Shown here: positions 1 through 11,681 of the stretch, one piece after another
Position numbering within the stretch: the first letter of the stretch is position 1
Layout: every line of letters starts with the position of its first letter
From: Thermomucor indicae-seudaticae
Lineage: Eukaryota; Mucoromycota; Mucoromycetes; Mucorales; Lichtheimiaceae
NCBI GenBank assembly: GCA_000787465.1
Contig: JSYX01000386.1
Coordinates: 1-29,456 of the forward strand
Direction of reading: 5' to 3'
DNA length: 29,456 nt
Program-made: the position numbers and the translations under genes
The notes under the pieces: generated by a model
Told to the model about the DNA's origin: nothing
The model's input: only the letters and a program-made list of their open reading frames with translations
The model's database searches: none

Positions 1-2257
1 TTTCACTCTACCAGGAACATATAACCCCTGCGTTACTGAGACCTAATTACAAGCCAATATCCATTGTACTGGTTCCCAAAGTACGCTTGGATACAACAGT
101 ACTGGACATACACCTTCTTAGTACGTCACACGAAACAGTTGACATTATCTCAAAATTTGTATCTGCTATTGCTATACGTCTAAAGAACTTCGTACACGAT
201 ACGCGGAGAAGACTTCACATCAAGTTAAAAAAGCGTATGCTTGGTGCGGAATACCCATTTGCTTACTTTCGTTGTCTATTGGGATGATGATAAAAGCCAG
301 CGGCAAAAGAGGACATAGCCGCGCCACTTGAGACAATGCAGGATTAGGCATCGATTTTTTTGCACATAGCTGTATCGACTTGTTTGCCGCTTCTGGTAAG
401 CTAAAACCATGTAATTAAATCTGTCCATTCTACGTCCGCAATTTCTCTTTAGCGAAACTGCAGAAATGATTGTGCGTAGAATTTCGTTTAGCTTTGCAGA
501 GGGTGACAGCCAGACTTTCTGCAAGGCAATCCTGGATTATCCTGTTTTGTGTTCGTCGTTTCTCGCAGGGCTCGACTTTATAGACGTCGACTTCGCCAAG
601 TCAAGGCTAGGCTGCGGTTGCTGCAATTCTCGTCTTGAACGGCTATCACAGCTTGAGTAACAACTGAATGTCGCATCCGACATAATCCCAAAGTTATCAT
701 AATACATCTATTAGGTATTCGTAAGTGCAATAGCTGTCATAAATTGTGTTGAAGGGTTCCAAAAATTTATCCTTTAATCTCAATAAAATTAACCGGTCAA
801 AAAAGCGTCTCTCGCTCTGTTTACATAAAATAAACCCGATCAGGTTTTATGCAATCATCCGAAAATATTCGTACAATGGATACATATCGACGTAGCCTAT
901 GATGAGTATCCAAATGGCGCAGATTGTCGAGGAACGGGACCTTCAGTCTGTGCTCGCGTCTAGCCATGCGAGGATAGCGTTCTTGGAGCTGGTTTCCAAT
1001 TGTTTTGCTTCGGTTTTGAGGTTATTTTTTTTTCAAAGAAGTGAGAGCCACCGGTAAGAGGAGCACCATCGGTAAGAGGAGCGTGATTCCAAGCAGTTTT
1101 TACGGAAAACGGTGAACAGATGAGTATTTACAAAATATGAGCAGTTACATTCTGCTTTGTAACCAAAATTTTTTGACTAAAATTTGTTTCTGGAACCCCC
1201 GTATTTTCTGACACAATCTGCGTAATAAATCCTTGAGGTCCGTTTGAAGTTCGTTTCCTCATTGCCCATTGCATCGATTCCTCCGTAAAAAAAAGAAAAA
1301 AAAAAGGACACATCCATGTCGCAAGCTTTTATCAAGCTTTACATCCTTGTGGGAATTCGATAAGACTCGGTAAACTCGACGGGTTCAGCTCTTATCAAGT
1401 CAAGACCTTCTCTCGGCTAAATGAATCTTACCGAGTCCACTTGGGAGTCGACTCAATAGCCTCCATAAGTAACCCTAATCACTGGCGACAAAGCATGAGA
1501 GAATAGCAGAGACAATACTAGAGAATATGGTCCCAAAGAGCATTAGAGCTACAACTGAACATAGCATAGGGATTACTCTCAGACAGCATTAGGCCAAGCC
1601 CTATAAGAGACGAACAGTAGGTTCATTAACGACAACGTAACAAGATTCTCTATATCTCGTCCTCAAAAGAGTCACTTCGAATCTCATCTGTCTGCTGTCT
1701 CTGCCATTGTTTTTAAAGCTGACTTTAATTTAGGGATTCAACCGGCTTGGCATGACCGCCCATCCAGTTCCATCACTACCTTTAACGTGCATTATCAGCT
1801 CTTTGTTTTCTTCCAAACACTGTTGCATTAATGGGCGATGTTTTCGGATTTAAATCGAAGCCCATAAAATAGTTATCATGGATAGGCCGAAAAAGAGAAA
1901 CGCTCCCAGCCTGGAGAACTTTGTTTCGATGGAAATCAACGTTACAAAACACAAACACAACTGCTCTCTGGACCTGCGTCGTAACGCGCATGCCTGTGTC
2001 GTTGCCGAGAGAGAGGAGATATCACGAAGAATAGCCACGGAATGGATCATAGAGAATAGAGAGACGGATCAGATGCTTTTTATTCGATGAGCATGTGCTC
2101 GTATTTATACTCTTTCTAAATACTTAAAAGTATAAAAGATACTGCGCGATAAGCTGCGGTTAACAAGAAATGCAAGTGCCACAGTTAAAGCGTGGGAACG
2201 AGGCTGATCGGTTGGAGGTATCCTGGCTACGACACCTGTGGCGGGCAAAAAATTTAC
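1..2257. other. Gene-poor left flank
   Basis: I cannot support a gene here. Open frames are short, occur on both strands and match no family I recognise. Visible structure: two copies of the 13-mer CGGTAAGAGGAGC at 1052-1064 and 1070-1082 (18-bp period); a perfect 10-bp inverted repeat, GACTCGGTAA at 1364-1373 and TTACCGAGTC at 1428-1437; the palindrome GAGTCGACTC at 1445-1454; and a purine run (mostly A) near 1287-1306. Anciently decayed repeats or ordinary intergenic DNA are both possible. Confidence 0.5.
2247..2252 (-). terminator. RNA polymerase III terminator of tRNA-Leu
   Basis: Six consecutive T residues on the minus strand begin 6 nt after the tRNA 3' end, the usual Pol III stop signal. 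Confidence 0.85.
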
Positions 2258-2339
2258 TGCAGGCTGTGAGATTCGAACTCACGCCACTTTCGTGAGTACG
2301 ACCTGAACGTACCGCCTTAGACCACTCGGCCAAACCTGC
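2258..2339 (-). tRNA. tRNA-Leu (anticodon CAG)
   Basis: Decodes CUG codons. Read on the minus strand, the acceptor stem GCAGGTT pairs with AGCCTGC (one G-T wobble) and base 73 is A, typical of leucine. A D-arm follows (GCCGAGTGGTCTAAGGC, A box), then the anticodon stem GTACG/CGTAC around loop TTCAGGT with anticodon CAG. A long variable arm (about 14 nt) marks the type II tRNAs (Leu, Ser). The T arm carries the TTCGAAT B-box loop. It is 82 nt without CCA and shows no intron. An oligo-T terminator follows directly. Leucine rather than serine rests on the CAG anticodon and the A discriminator. Confidence 0.96.
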
Positions 2340-4650
2340 TTCTGCTGCTGGAAAAACCAGCTTATCAACTTTCTGGCTTTATCCAGCGAAACATCTAGCA
2401 CTCCGCTAAAACTGCCCATCACATGACATATGTCTTCAAGTTGCCATATACCTTCCCTTCCCATAGTTTCCACGTTGCCATCTTCTCTAACCTTAAAGTG
2501 TCACAATTATTTGCCTGATATTTCCATCTTGTTTTTACGTTTTTCACAACACAGACGCGTTTTGTGCAACCACGGCTACCAATGATTCCTTTCCTTATTC
2601 CTTATCGCATTCGTTGACATCTAGAGAGTTTGTGCAACTGTATCTATAAATTTATGAACAGTCCGCGAATATACTCATCCATTATGTCTGTCGCTAGCCT
2701 TTTCCATCTCGAACTCTGAAGCTCTTGGTTCCTGCAAAGTCGCCCTTTGAACATGTATCCATTTCAAGCGCGCAACGCAATTTGCAGTGACTTTCTAGGT
2801 GATACTGTCGTATTTTCATAAAGGAACCTGCGACAGACTCTAAAGCTTGTTCTGCTCCTAGCACCATCCCAGTCGAGTCTAAGGTATACTCATGTAGAAG
2901 GTCCTCATTAAGTGTCTGAATATGCAAACGTGGTAAAGGCCAGACAGTGCCATAACTGCACTGTAGTCTCGATATAATAGCCGATCCATATGTCTCATTC
3001 GTCCAAAGCTTTCGCACAATTCTAGAATATATAATGCTCTAGGATTGACATCATAGTTTTACTCGAATCTTCCTGATTAATTCTTGACAGGAGCCTCAAA
3101 GGACTCATTGTCTGCTTCCATATTGTTAACAAACATTACAGTTACCTGCGCTAATGCACATGGCGTTCTACTACACAAACGGATCCAGAAAAACACTCTC
3201 CATTGTTGGAACTCCATACTCGCCCATGGCTGCTCAAACCGACATTACACACCGCGTCGATTAATACGAAACTAGTATCATATATCTCTTTCTTTGCACC
3301 AATCCGCTAACTTCTTCGACCCTTAAATAGCCGCAGACCTCGATCTTGCTTCTGACCATAAGCCGGTCAGCCTGTGCTTAGCCTTCCCTCGCCCACCAAC
3401 CTGCCGCCTCGAGTATACCTCGCTTACTCTGGCATTTCAGCAAATTGGCTGATGATATCCACCATGGTCAATATGTAGAACGTTTTCAGGTTCGGATTGC
3501 TCCCGTCGATGAAGCTCTCACCAAGACGCTTGATGACAATAACACTCCGCCAGACTTAGACAACCTTGGACAAAGGGATCCAACATCAACGCCAATCGAC
3601 GTTTGATTTGAAATGCAGGAAGAGACCGCACAAAACACAAACCATAAAGTAAAAGTCCAGTATATTCTTACCTAGCAGCATGGCAGAGCCGCTGGCTTTC
3701 GTAGCTCCTGAGCATACGGGCTACATCAAAAGTTTACAAAGAGCACTTCTTGTATATGTACTATGTAGCCCTTCTCACGCTGATCGATGGGTCGTAGGCG
3801 GACTTTTTCTATCCTTGAGCATAGGCTTTTTTTTCGCCACTTGACTATCATAGCAATATAATGGCGAAAGGCTTCTTCAGCTCTGTAACGTCCGCAAGGT
3901 TCTTCTTCGGAAGGTCTTTGTTATCAATATTCTTTTAGGGTCCTTTTCAATGTACTTCCACATGATTGCTCGGATACAAACCATCAACGGCTGTTACGCT
4001 TTACTAAGGCCTTCTGTGGCGAAGAACCGGAGCAGATACTCAAAAGGGTTAGCAACATGAGCAAGAGAAGATCTGCGCAAACCGTCTCGCTTTGCTGGAA
4101 AATAGAAACACTATGAGGAAGTGAACCATTGCGTTCCCCGCTTTCAATGATCCATAGCTACCAACCGCAAGAACCGTCAATAAGAGCACCACATATTGAG
4201 AAAGCGAAAGACTCCTCAACGGTGCTTTTATCACTAAGTTACTCCTCTCCGTCAAACACTGCCGCTGACGCAGGCTCTTTCTGATCGTACGCTACGTCAT
4301 CCTCGGTAGCTGCCCAAAGAAAGCGCGGAATCCCGTTTTAGTGTGTCATAAGCGAGACGATGAATCCGCGTGTTCCACGCCATTGAATGTACTTGTGTTG
4401 CTGCAGCGAATGTACGTTTCCGGCAAGTAAAGCAAGACACATTTCTCTTTGCAATGTCTGTCAGCGTAGTCGCTAGTTTCGCAGACTGACAGGTATAAAT
4501 TGTGCAATTCCCTTTATAAGCATTCGAGTGAAAAGGTGTCTCGTAGGAGAAAGGGAAACTGAAGAACAGGCGTGTTTTACCAGCCGGCCTGAATTGGAAA
4601 TTGCATACGCCATTGCCGACCTTGTAAAGGCAAGGTTTCGGAGCATCCAA
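2340..4650. other. Gene-poor stretch between tRNA and aldo/keto reductase
   Basis: No convincing gene. Two plus-strand scraps are recorded here. The frame 3382-3606 is open for 75 codons without an ATG, is acidic near its end (motif KTLDDNNTPPDLDNL) and follows a pyrimidine-rich CAG at 3440, so it could be a terminal exon or a pseudogene remnant. The small ORF 3680-3844 (54 aa, MAEPLAFV start) ends in a hydrophobic stretch. The minus-strand frame 2694-3017 (107 aa) matches nothing I know. None has the internal consistency of the genes further right. Confidence 0.45.
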
Positions 4651-4653
4651 GGG

Positions 4654-4659
4654 TATAAA
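4654..4659 (+). promoter_or_regulatory. TATA box of the aldo/keto reductase gene
   Basis: The sequence GGGTATAAATCC lies about 55 nt upstream of the ATG at 4709 and is followed by a CT-rich tract (CTCTTTTCCTTC) suited to transcription start. Position and context fit a core promoter. This is inference from sequence only. Confidence 0.6.
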
Positions 4660-4708
4660 TCCTGGCCATCCTCTTTTCCTTCACCGCAAAGCATCTACCG
4701 TATCACCC

Positions 4709-5947
4709 ATGGCATTACCTCTGCGCGAACTTGACAAGACAGGTGTCCTCGTAAACCCTCTTGGTTTAGGCTGTATGGGGTATGCTTATAGTGAGCCTTA
4801 CTGCTAACACGAAAGGGGATCTTTAATCTGTCTAATTTCTTAGTATGAGCGAGTTTTATGGCACCACAAATGACGAAGAGAGTATCAGAGTACTGGAGCG
4901 TGCCATTGAACTTGGGTAAGTTGTGCGCTCTGTAAACCTATACTATATGCTAAGTTTATATCAGATGCACGTTCTGGGACACAGCCGACATGTATGGTAT
5001 TGGTCACAACGAGCGTCTACTGAGCCGTGTGCTTCAAAAGCATCGAGACAATATCTTTTTGTGCACAAAATTTGGCAACGTGCGCGATGAAAAAACGGGC
5101 GAGTTTTTAGGCGTCTGTGGAAAACCTGAATACGTGCGTCAAGCCTGTGAAAAGAGTTTGGAGCGGTTGGGTGTCGATGTAATCGACTTGTACTATCAGC
5201 ACCGTGTTGACAAAGACACGTAAGCCCCTTTAATATCAAAATGTTATGGACAAGGATAGCACTCGACGGTCTTTTTACTTCGTCTTAGGCCCATCGAAGA
5301 GACAGTTAGGGCAATGGCAGAGCTTGTCAAGGAAGGCAAAGTTCGATACCTTGGTCTGTCGGAATGCAGCGCCAACACTCTCCGCCGCGCCTATGCAGTG
5401 CATCCCATTGCAGCCATCCAAATGGAATACTCGCCCTGGTCTCTTGATATTGAGAAGAATGGAGTCCTGGAAGCCGCTCGCGAACTGGGTGTTTCTATCG
5501 TTTGCTAGTAGGTTGCGCACCGAGTTAAAGCTTGTAAACAGACTAAGCTAATCGTATCCAAACAGCTCGCCTCTTGGCCGCGGTTTCTTGACAGGAGCCA
5601 TCAAGTCTCCCGATGACTTGCCTGAAGGTGACTTCCGTCGCACGGCCCCGCGCTTTGCACCTGAGAACTTTTACAAGAACCTTGAACTTGTCAAGCAGAT
5701 TGAAGCACTTGCGGCAAAGAAGAACGTGACTCCCAGTCAGTTTGTTCTTGCATGGGTCTTGGCGCAAGGTCCAGACTTTATCGTCATTCCTGGGACCAAA
5801 AAGATCAAGTATCTCGAAGAAAACTGCGCTGCCGCTCAATTCGAGCTCACACCTGAGGAACTTGCAGAAATGCGAAGAATTGTAGACGCTGCAGTTCCGG
5901 AAGGCACGCGCTATGGTGAAGCGCTCATGAAGGCCTTGGACCTTTAA
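4709..5947 (+). CDS. Aldo/keto reductase (YakC/AKR13-like)
   Basis: NADPH-dependent oxidoreductase of the aldo/keto reductase superfamily, probably cytosolic, reducing aldehydes or ketones; the substrate cannot be read from sequence. Exons: 4709-4779, 4844-4915, 4965-5219, 5289-5507, 5566-5947 (999 nt, 332 aa, normal for the family). All four introns are GT-AG and keep the frame. The catalytic tetrad is complete: Asp53 and Tyr58 (WDTADMYG), Lys83 (CTKFGN), His127 (YYQHRVD). The barrel strands ending in [11 protein letters not shown] and VIPGTKK, which bind the cofactor phosphate, are present. The N-terminus (LGLGCMGMSEFYG) and the ERAIELG region resemble the AKR13 group including fission-yeast YakC. 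Pyridoxal reductase-like activity is an alternative. A TATA box precedes it and AATAAA follows. Confidence 0.95.
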
Positions 5948-5974
5948 TAGGACTGGTTTCTCTTTTAGTGTGTG

Positions 5975-5980
5975 AATAAA
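5975..5980 (+). terminator. Poly(A) signal of the aldo/keto reductase gene
   Basis: AATAAA, 27 nt after the TAA stop and followed by a TA-rich stretch, fits a cleavage and polyadenylation signal. Confidence 0.65.
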
Positions 5981-8101
5981 TATATAAGTGAACCTCGTAT
6001 TGTATCTCAGGTGGTTGTGGTTGCTGACATATCAAGAAAACAATCTTTGAACTGTAAAGTGCGTGTCTTCAACAGTGCTTACAAACTTCTCAAAGCATAA
6101 GTAATACAAGCACGAACGTAAAAGAACCGCATATTACAAGACAATGTGTCCATGATTCAGAGAGAAAGATAGCAGGTGGTGGCGAAAGAAATAGAAAGAG
6201 AACTTTGGAGTTAACAAATCCGCAAGCAGGACATGGATGTGGTCTCTATAACAGTTTACAACATCAATTGCCTTCCGGATTCGGCTCTCATTCTTTATTA
6301 GTAATCAGCAAACCGATGCTTATTAATTTCAATTGCAATCTTCAAGAAGAAGCAGAATTGAGAAACCAGACAAGCAGCGCTATAAACAATTCGGAGGACA
6401 TTGCTTTCAGAGATATCTCACTGGTAAACATGTTGAAGTCAGGTCGACGAGGAAAGCAGAACGAATAGAGACGCACGAGCCCAGGTAAAGTTATGCAAGT
6501 TGGTGCGTCTTCATTTCGTCAATACTGAAACGGTCAATAACGACCACCACATTGTCTTCGACCGAATCGATTATGGCTCATGCGCAATACGTATCCCTTT
6601 GCGATGTTTAACAAGCGAGTGAAGCTATGTAATAAAGATAACCTCTTCTCGCGCCTACAAACAAACTACTGCAAGAAATTGTATAAATCACTGATAATGC
6701 TCAAAAGAATTAAAATAAAGCCAATGGATCACCAGAACTCGGAAGTGCTTCGTTTGTAATACTGCAACGTTTGGAATGATTAATCCAAAAGCAATGCGTT
6801 CCGAAGCGAAAGAGTCAGCGCTCGAGATCAGAGTACTCGATGTGGGCTACACAGAGAACGCGAGTCCAGGAGGTGCGACTGCCAAAGAGCCTAACGCATT
6901 ACATCGGATATCATAACTAAAGAGAGAAGCAGCGCAAATTATGGCGCCCTATAAACACGAGAGCGTTGATTGGTTCAGGCAGATCAAAGGGCACGCTTGT
7001 CAAGGAATTACGCAAAAACGGTGACTGCGCAAGTATATACGATTGTCTGATTGAGAAATAAGTAACTTCCTTCTCGAATTCATCTGAAACCACGAAATTT
7101 CGTTTCCATATGACTGATATTTAACGTTTTGCTATATCTCGTCTTGATGATGTACTGATAACAGATGACTTGTGCGGGAAGATGACTTTTTCTTGTGGCG
7201 GAAAATACTCGCCCCTTTTATCGATCCGTGACTATTCTTGTCTTTCACTTGATGAATGGTTGTCGCACCAATTAAATACAAGGCTGGCTTGCAGGCCAAT
7301 GCAAAAAATAGCGTCAGCGTCAAATGACATGAAAGAAATCCCTGTCTTCAGTTTGCTAGCTTAATTAGTACTGCACAGAGGAAGGTTCAAAAGGAACATA
7401 AGCTCTGTATGTCGATCAAGAGGGTGAATTTTGGAGAGCCCAAAGAAGCAACCTATTGTCTTTGTTTCCCGGCAACAATCGCGCACGCCGCTTAGACTCA
7501 CAAGGACCCTAAAATTCGGGATTTTGCGCGAGGATGACGCGTCCTTTATTCACCGCGACATATGATTGACTGTGTAACAAGTCGTATGCATAGATAGGGT
7601 CCATAGGACTGCTTTACTGCGTTACACGATACCTGAAGCCAGCCGTATGCGCGCATCCACAGGGTCCAAAAAAGCGAAAAATGATCGGCACCATTTTGTG
7701 TTCGGAAGAGCGGAGCCTCTTTATAAGGAGACAACACGAAGTTGTTTTACAAAAAGCGCATTACTTTATATTTCTCAAGTAAACTACATGCATATCATCA
7801 CAGCGGGGTAGGAAAAAACAATACGAGAATAATTAAAGATGCGTAACGGGAAAGGAAAATGTTAAGCATACTAAAGCATAAAACTTAATTGGGGAAAGAT
7901 AAACATACAGAGAAAAGACGCGTCTAGATTTGTCATAGAAAGGGTTACATAGGGTGAAAAAAGAAAAGACATAATTAAACATGGACGATTAATTGCAGAA
8001 AAGATATAAACATAATAATGAACGAATAATGTATAAGAAAAGCAAAAACACAAAAGAGAGATGAATGATATACACGTGTGAAAGTATTGAAAAAGTATCA
8101 G
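5981..8101. other. Intergenic region, no gene recognised
   Basis: About 2.1 kb with only short frames (the longest, 6205-6468, is 87 codons and begins at TTG). The last 300 bp before the gene at 8102 are strongly A-rich on the plus strand. I see no tRNA, no tandem array and no transposon termini. Confidence 0.5.
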
Positions 8102-8893
8102 TTAAAGGGTTGATGATAGATCGGGAATAGGACAATGGCAATAGCAAGGAAGTGGCACGATGGGTGGAAGAACGACGGGTTGCTGTACTGAGTGACAGGA
8201 AACAAGATCGTCGCAGAAGATTGGCTCCTCGTCGCTGATAACAGGAGTGGTGTCGTAGAATGTGGATGGAGGTGAGGTATAGATCGGCAGATGCTGTGCT
8301 TGCCAAAATGTCTCGGGAGTCTGTGGAAGGGGTACAACAGGGCTGTTGTTCACCGAAGGCGTCGCAAGACAGAGATCATCAGACAAAGAAGTAGGCGCGA
8401 CCATTGTTGGAGTGCGTTCGCCGTCTTCAAGAGGAGTTGATGTTGCTTGTGCAAATGACAGATATTTCTCTTTGTCTTTGAGTTCCTGTAGTTCTTTCTC
8501 CAGCTTGCTGATCCGTTTTTCCAAGTGACTAACTTGTAAGCCGAGGTCATCATACGCCACCAAAAGTTCCCGTTCCATTTCGCCCATCCGTGTCGTGGTA
8601 CTGGACCGATCCATTTCTGCTTTGTGAGTCGTGTAAGCGTGTCGTAAACTGTCAAACATGATCATGATGGTTGCCAGCGTATCATTTGAAAAGGCCAAGT
8701 CAGCTTCCAATTTCTGGATAGCGGAGCAGCCCGAAAAAGTGGGCGACGCGGTATTCGAGGTCGTGCTCGTCTTGCGATGGCGAGAAATAGTTCGTTTATG
8801 GACTCGGTTCGATGGCTTAAGAGTGCCGACTTGCTGCGGGGCCCATTTTAACCGATTAGGCTTCCTGTTCCCGGATTTGGCCGTGGTTGGCAT
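8102..8893 (-). CDS. Hypothetical coiled-coil protein, intronless
   Basis: Not recognised as a known family. The preferred start is the ATG at 8893, giving 263 aa; the frame stays open upstream to an ATG at 8968, but those 25 codons are Phe/Lys-rich and AT-rich like the neighbouring leader. The N-terminus (about residues 1-55) is basic and rich in Ser/Thr, Arg and Lys (KPNRLKW, KRTISRHRKTS), which suggests nuclear or nucleic-acid association. Residues about 60-150 are helical with heptads (LEKRISKLEKELQELKDKEK), a likely dimerising coiled coil. The C-terminal third is Pro/Ser/Thr-rich and disordered. This basic region plus coiled coil is loosely bZIP-like, but no bZIP signature (N-x7-R) is visible. 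The long single frame and coherent composition argue that it is real. Confidence 0.65.
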   Translation of the reverse strand: MPTTAKSGNRKPNRLKWAPQQVGTLKPSNRVHKRTISRHRKTSTTSNTASPTFSGCSAIQKLEADLAFSNDTLATIMIMFDSLRHAYTTHKAEMDRSSTTTRMGEMERELLVAYDDLGLQVSHLEKRISKLEKELQELKDKEKYLSFAQATSTPLEDGERTPTMVAPTSLSDDLCLATPSVNNSPVVPLPQTPETFWQAQHLPIYTSPPSTFYDTTPVISDEEPIFCDDLVSCHSVQQPVVLPPIVPLPCYCHCPIPDLSSTL

Positions 8894-8919
8894 GGTAGAA
8901 AAATGGGAAAAGAAAAAAA

Positions 8920-8936
8920 TGCAGTTGTATTTATTA
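8920..8936 (-). promoter_or_regulatory. TA-rich upstream element of the coiled-coil gene
   Basis: Read on the minus strand, TTTTTAATAAATACAA lies about 30-45 nt upstream of the ATG at 8893. It could serve as a TATA-like element for the shorter protein start; if so, it argues against the 8968 start. Weak inference. Confidence 0.3.
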
Positions 8937-8968
8937 AAAAGTTTAGAAGAAACTTTGAAAAAAAACAT

Positions 8969-10405
8969 TGGTACCGTTCTTATTTATACGCGATTACCGA
9001 GGAAACACGTCCCCCCGAAAAGAATACGGTTGTAACCTGTCATGCAGCATGTTGAGCTTCGGGAAGGTTGCACATGCGATCTAAATTTGGACCTACTTTT
9101 TTTTTGAACAGTACCGAATCAGGATTACTATTCCATTAGATATCCTTAGATCCTGCAGCTGCACTCCTTCTAACAGACCCCTGGCTCGTCATACTTTATC
9201 AGTGGACTCTTGAGGCGAAAAGAAGAAAAGAAAAACGAAAGGGAAAAGGTTCAATTGGCCAAATTGACTAGAGACTCTCTTCGGAACTGAAATATTTCGC
9301 AATATTAAACCAGGTTCCTGGGTCAAAAGTCCTTGTTAACATAGAAACACAGTGCCCGTGCGTTTGTTGCCATGACAGAACGCTTCTGCTTTTCAAGGCG
9401 GAATAAACAGTGCCGTGCCGTGCCGTGCATCAAACTTCCTGATTGGTTTGCATGTCCTTCGGCATTTTACCGATTTAGCGCATTCCCAAGATTTGGGTTG
9501 CACACTCTGCGCATACTTCTTGGCAAACCGCCATACCTTTATTGTTGCCACAACCGTTTCACATGTCAAACAAAAAGAGTGAGGGCGGTGCCACTTCTTC
9601 CGGAAGCCACACAATTCGTGGCTGGTTACTTTTTTTTAGCAGTTACGATAGCACCAATAAAATTAAGCGTACGTTGCAGTTTTCAAACAACCCTGGGGGC
9701 CACCGGAATGAATTCCGATGCCAAAGCTATTAAAGAAAGTTCTGGTACCCATTTCCAGAAACAAAAGTACGGCCTTTCTGCTACTGGCACTTTCCTATTG
9801 ACTTGCGTCGTGATCGAAATAAAAGAAATCCACCGGGACTTTCGTACCGAGGCGCTCCGGTCTTTCAATGTTTTGCCGTGAGGTACATAACTGCGTTGTA
9901 GCCAAAACCAAGTCAGAAAGGCCATCTCTAAAAGCATTTCCATGGATGAGAAGTCGTCCCACCATCTCGTCTTCCCTTTGTAAATACGCAGTTCTTCAGC
10001 TTTGTTTTCGCTTTGCTCGTCAGGAAGTGAATACTATCCGGAGCAAAAGCGCAGAATAAACTGATAACTAAGCGTACAATAGCATTAAATCTCTATAAAG
10101 CAAACTTGTACTCAAGCATAACGTACCAACAACCAACGTTCAATCGCATCCACAACACAGTATCGCGAGCAGGTGACTTCATCGTTTCTCTTCTTCTAGT
10201 ACATCATCTTTAATGGAAAGGAAAAAATGGTACAGACAGCAGGATTCGTTATACACAAAAGAGAGATAACTTTGTATGGACAGTAAGAAAGGAAAGAAAT
10301 GAAATGGAGAAGGGAGAACTTTTGCAACAAGTAATAAGCAGAAGTATGCAAGCAGCTCGTATAATCTATAATGAGTACTTTTGAAAGAGGGCAAGAAAAG
10401 ACAGT
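8969..10405. other. Intergenic region, no gene recognised
   Basis: The only long frame is 9372-9881 (+, 169 codons). It is Cys-, Phe- and Arg-rich, matches nothing I know, and its opposite strand is also open, so I treat it as chance. It contains a short TGCCG tandem repeat (3.6 copies, 9411-9428). No RNA gene or mobile element was seen. Confidence 0.45.
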
Positions 10406-11681
10406 TTAAGCCGAGGCAGGCTTATCAAGAGCCTTGTGGAAGAAAGGAATCAGCTGCTGAGCAACGGTAAAGCTGAAGATAAGCTTGGGTCCGACCTGCA
10501 ACCGGTGAACTTAGCAAAGCAGTGTTTGCCATGAAACCCCGACCCACAGATATAACTTACCACCAGGATCTTGGGCGTCAAGCCCTTGAAGAAACCACCG
10601 AAACCTTCTTTCTTGATAAGATCTTTGACGATATTCAAACCAGATTCAGGGTTCTCAAAGTTACGGTTCTGAATGCGGGTCTTTACGACATCTAATGGAG
10701 CAGCCACAGTAATGGAAGCCACGGCACCACCAATCGAGGCACAGAAATTCTGGAAGAAGTTAGCCTTGCTGTAATCTTCAAGTCCAAACAGGTATTCCTT
10801 GACAAAAGCAGATCCACCGAACAAAGCAAAGGAGCCAGGAGCATTCCGAGCAGCCGTCCAACCAGCGCCACTAGATATATCACCATCCCATTATTCCTTC
10901 CTGTCGGTTATATCTTTTTGCAGGCTCAACTATCTACTTACCGGTACAAGCCCATGCCTTCGTCCTTGATGATCCGCAAGAAGCCACGACCGCGGAAAGC
11001 CTCAGGATTCGTTTGACGCTTGATCTTTAAGACATCCAATGGAAGCAGAGCAATCTCACCAATGCCCACCAGACTAGTAAAAGACAAATAAGCTATCTGC
11101 GATATGGGATGGTACATTGATTTTAAGATAACACGTTACCTGCCGGCTGTAGCATGCATCATGGTCTTTCCAGTCTTTTCACCAAAAGTTGAGGTAAAGA
11201 AAGCTTTATGATGATTGTTCAAATAATCCTTTACAAAGGGCTGACCACCGAATTTGTAGACACGCTGGGCAACCTTGTAGCCAGCAGCAAAACCAAGACC
11301 AGGGAACAGGGATGCGTACTTCCTCAAGAAAGGTTCATTCACTGCATCCTATAAGAGCCTTGTGCTTGAGTATGTCGCCTTTCACTGCTCGCCGGATATT
11401 TCAGACAGACCTTAAAGATAACCTTGCTTAAAATCGCCGTGCTCTCAGAAAAGGACAGACCGCCACCAAAGACCTAGTCGTGCGGACATGAATGACTCTA
11501 TTTGCAAGTCCACGAACAAGGTACAATGACTCACTCTTGACTGGTTGCTCATGAGACGTTTGGCTACCGTGTCTACAGGGTGGAATAGAAGGAGTTCGAG
11601 AATACCAGAGCTAGCACTGCCCAGGAAACGAGCAGTACCGGACTCGGAGTGCTTTTCAGAAACGGCAATGGATGGCGACAT
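10406..11681 (-). CDS. GGC1: Mitochondrial GTP/GDP carrier (Ggc1/Yhm1 type)
   Basis: Inner-membrane carrier of the SLC25 family. The yeast member exchanges cytosolic GTP for matrix GDP and influences mitochondrial iron and mtDNA maintenance. Six exons, in transcription order: 11681-11535, 11473-11411, 11348-11140, 11073-10942, 10870-10561, 10495-10406 (951 nt, 316 aa). All introns are GT-AG and phase-consistent. The three carrier signatures are visible: PVDTVAK (residues 35-41), PLDVLK (151-156) and PLDVVK (242-247). Ggc1-specific stretches include RFLGSASSGILEL, IKRQTNPEAFRGRGF, GWTAARNAPGSFALFGG, TRIQNRNFENPESGL and GLTPKIL..GPKLIFSF. The N-terminus is short with no cleavable presequence, usual for carriers. 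It diverges from the dysferlin-domain gene across 281 bp. Confidence 0.96.

Noticed and set aside
1..4700. Decayed transposon
   Set aside because: I found no terminal repeats, target duplications, reverse transcriptase or transposase motifs, so there is nothing to support the call beyond low gene density.
9372..9881. 169-codon plus-strand open frame
   Set aside because: Cys/Phe/Arg-rich composition, no recognised motif, opposite strand also open; one frame of this length is expected by chance in this much noncoding DNA.
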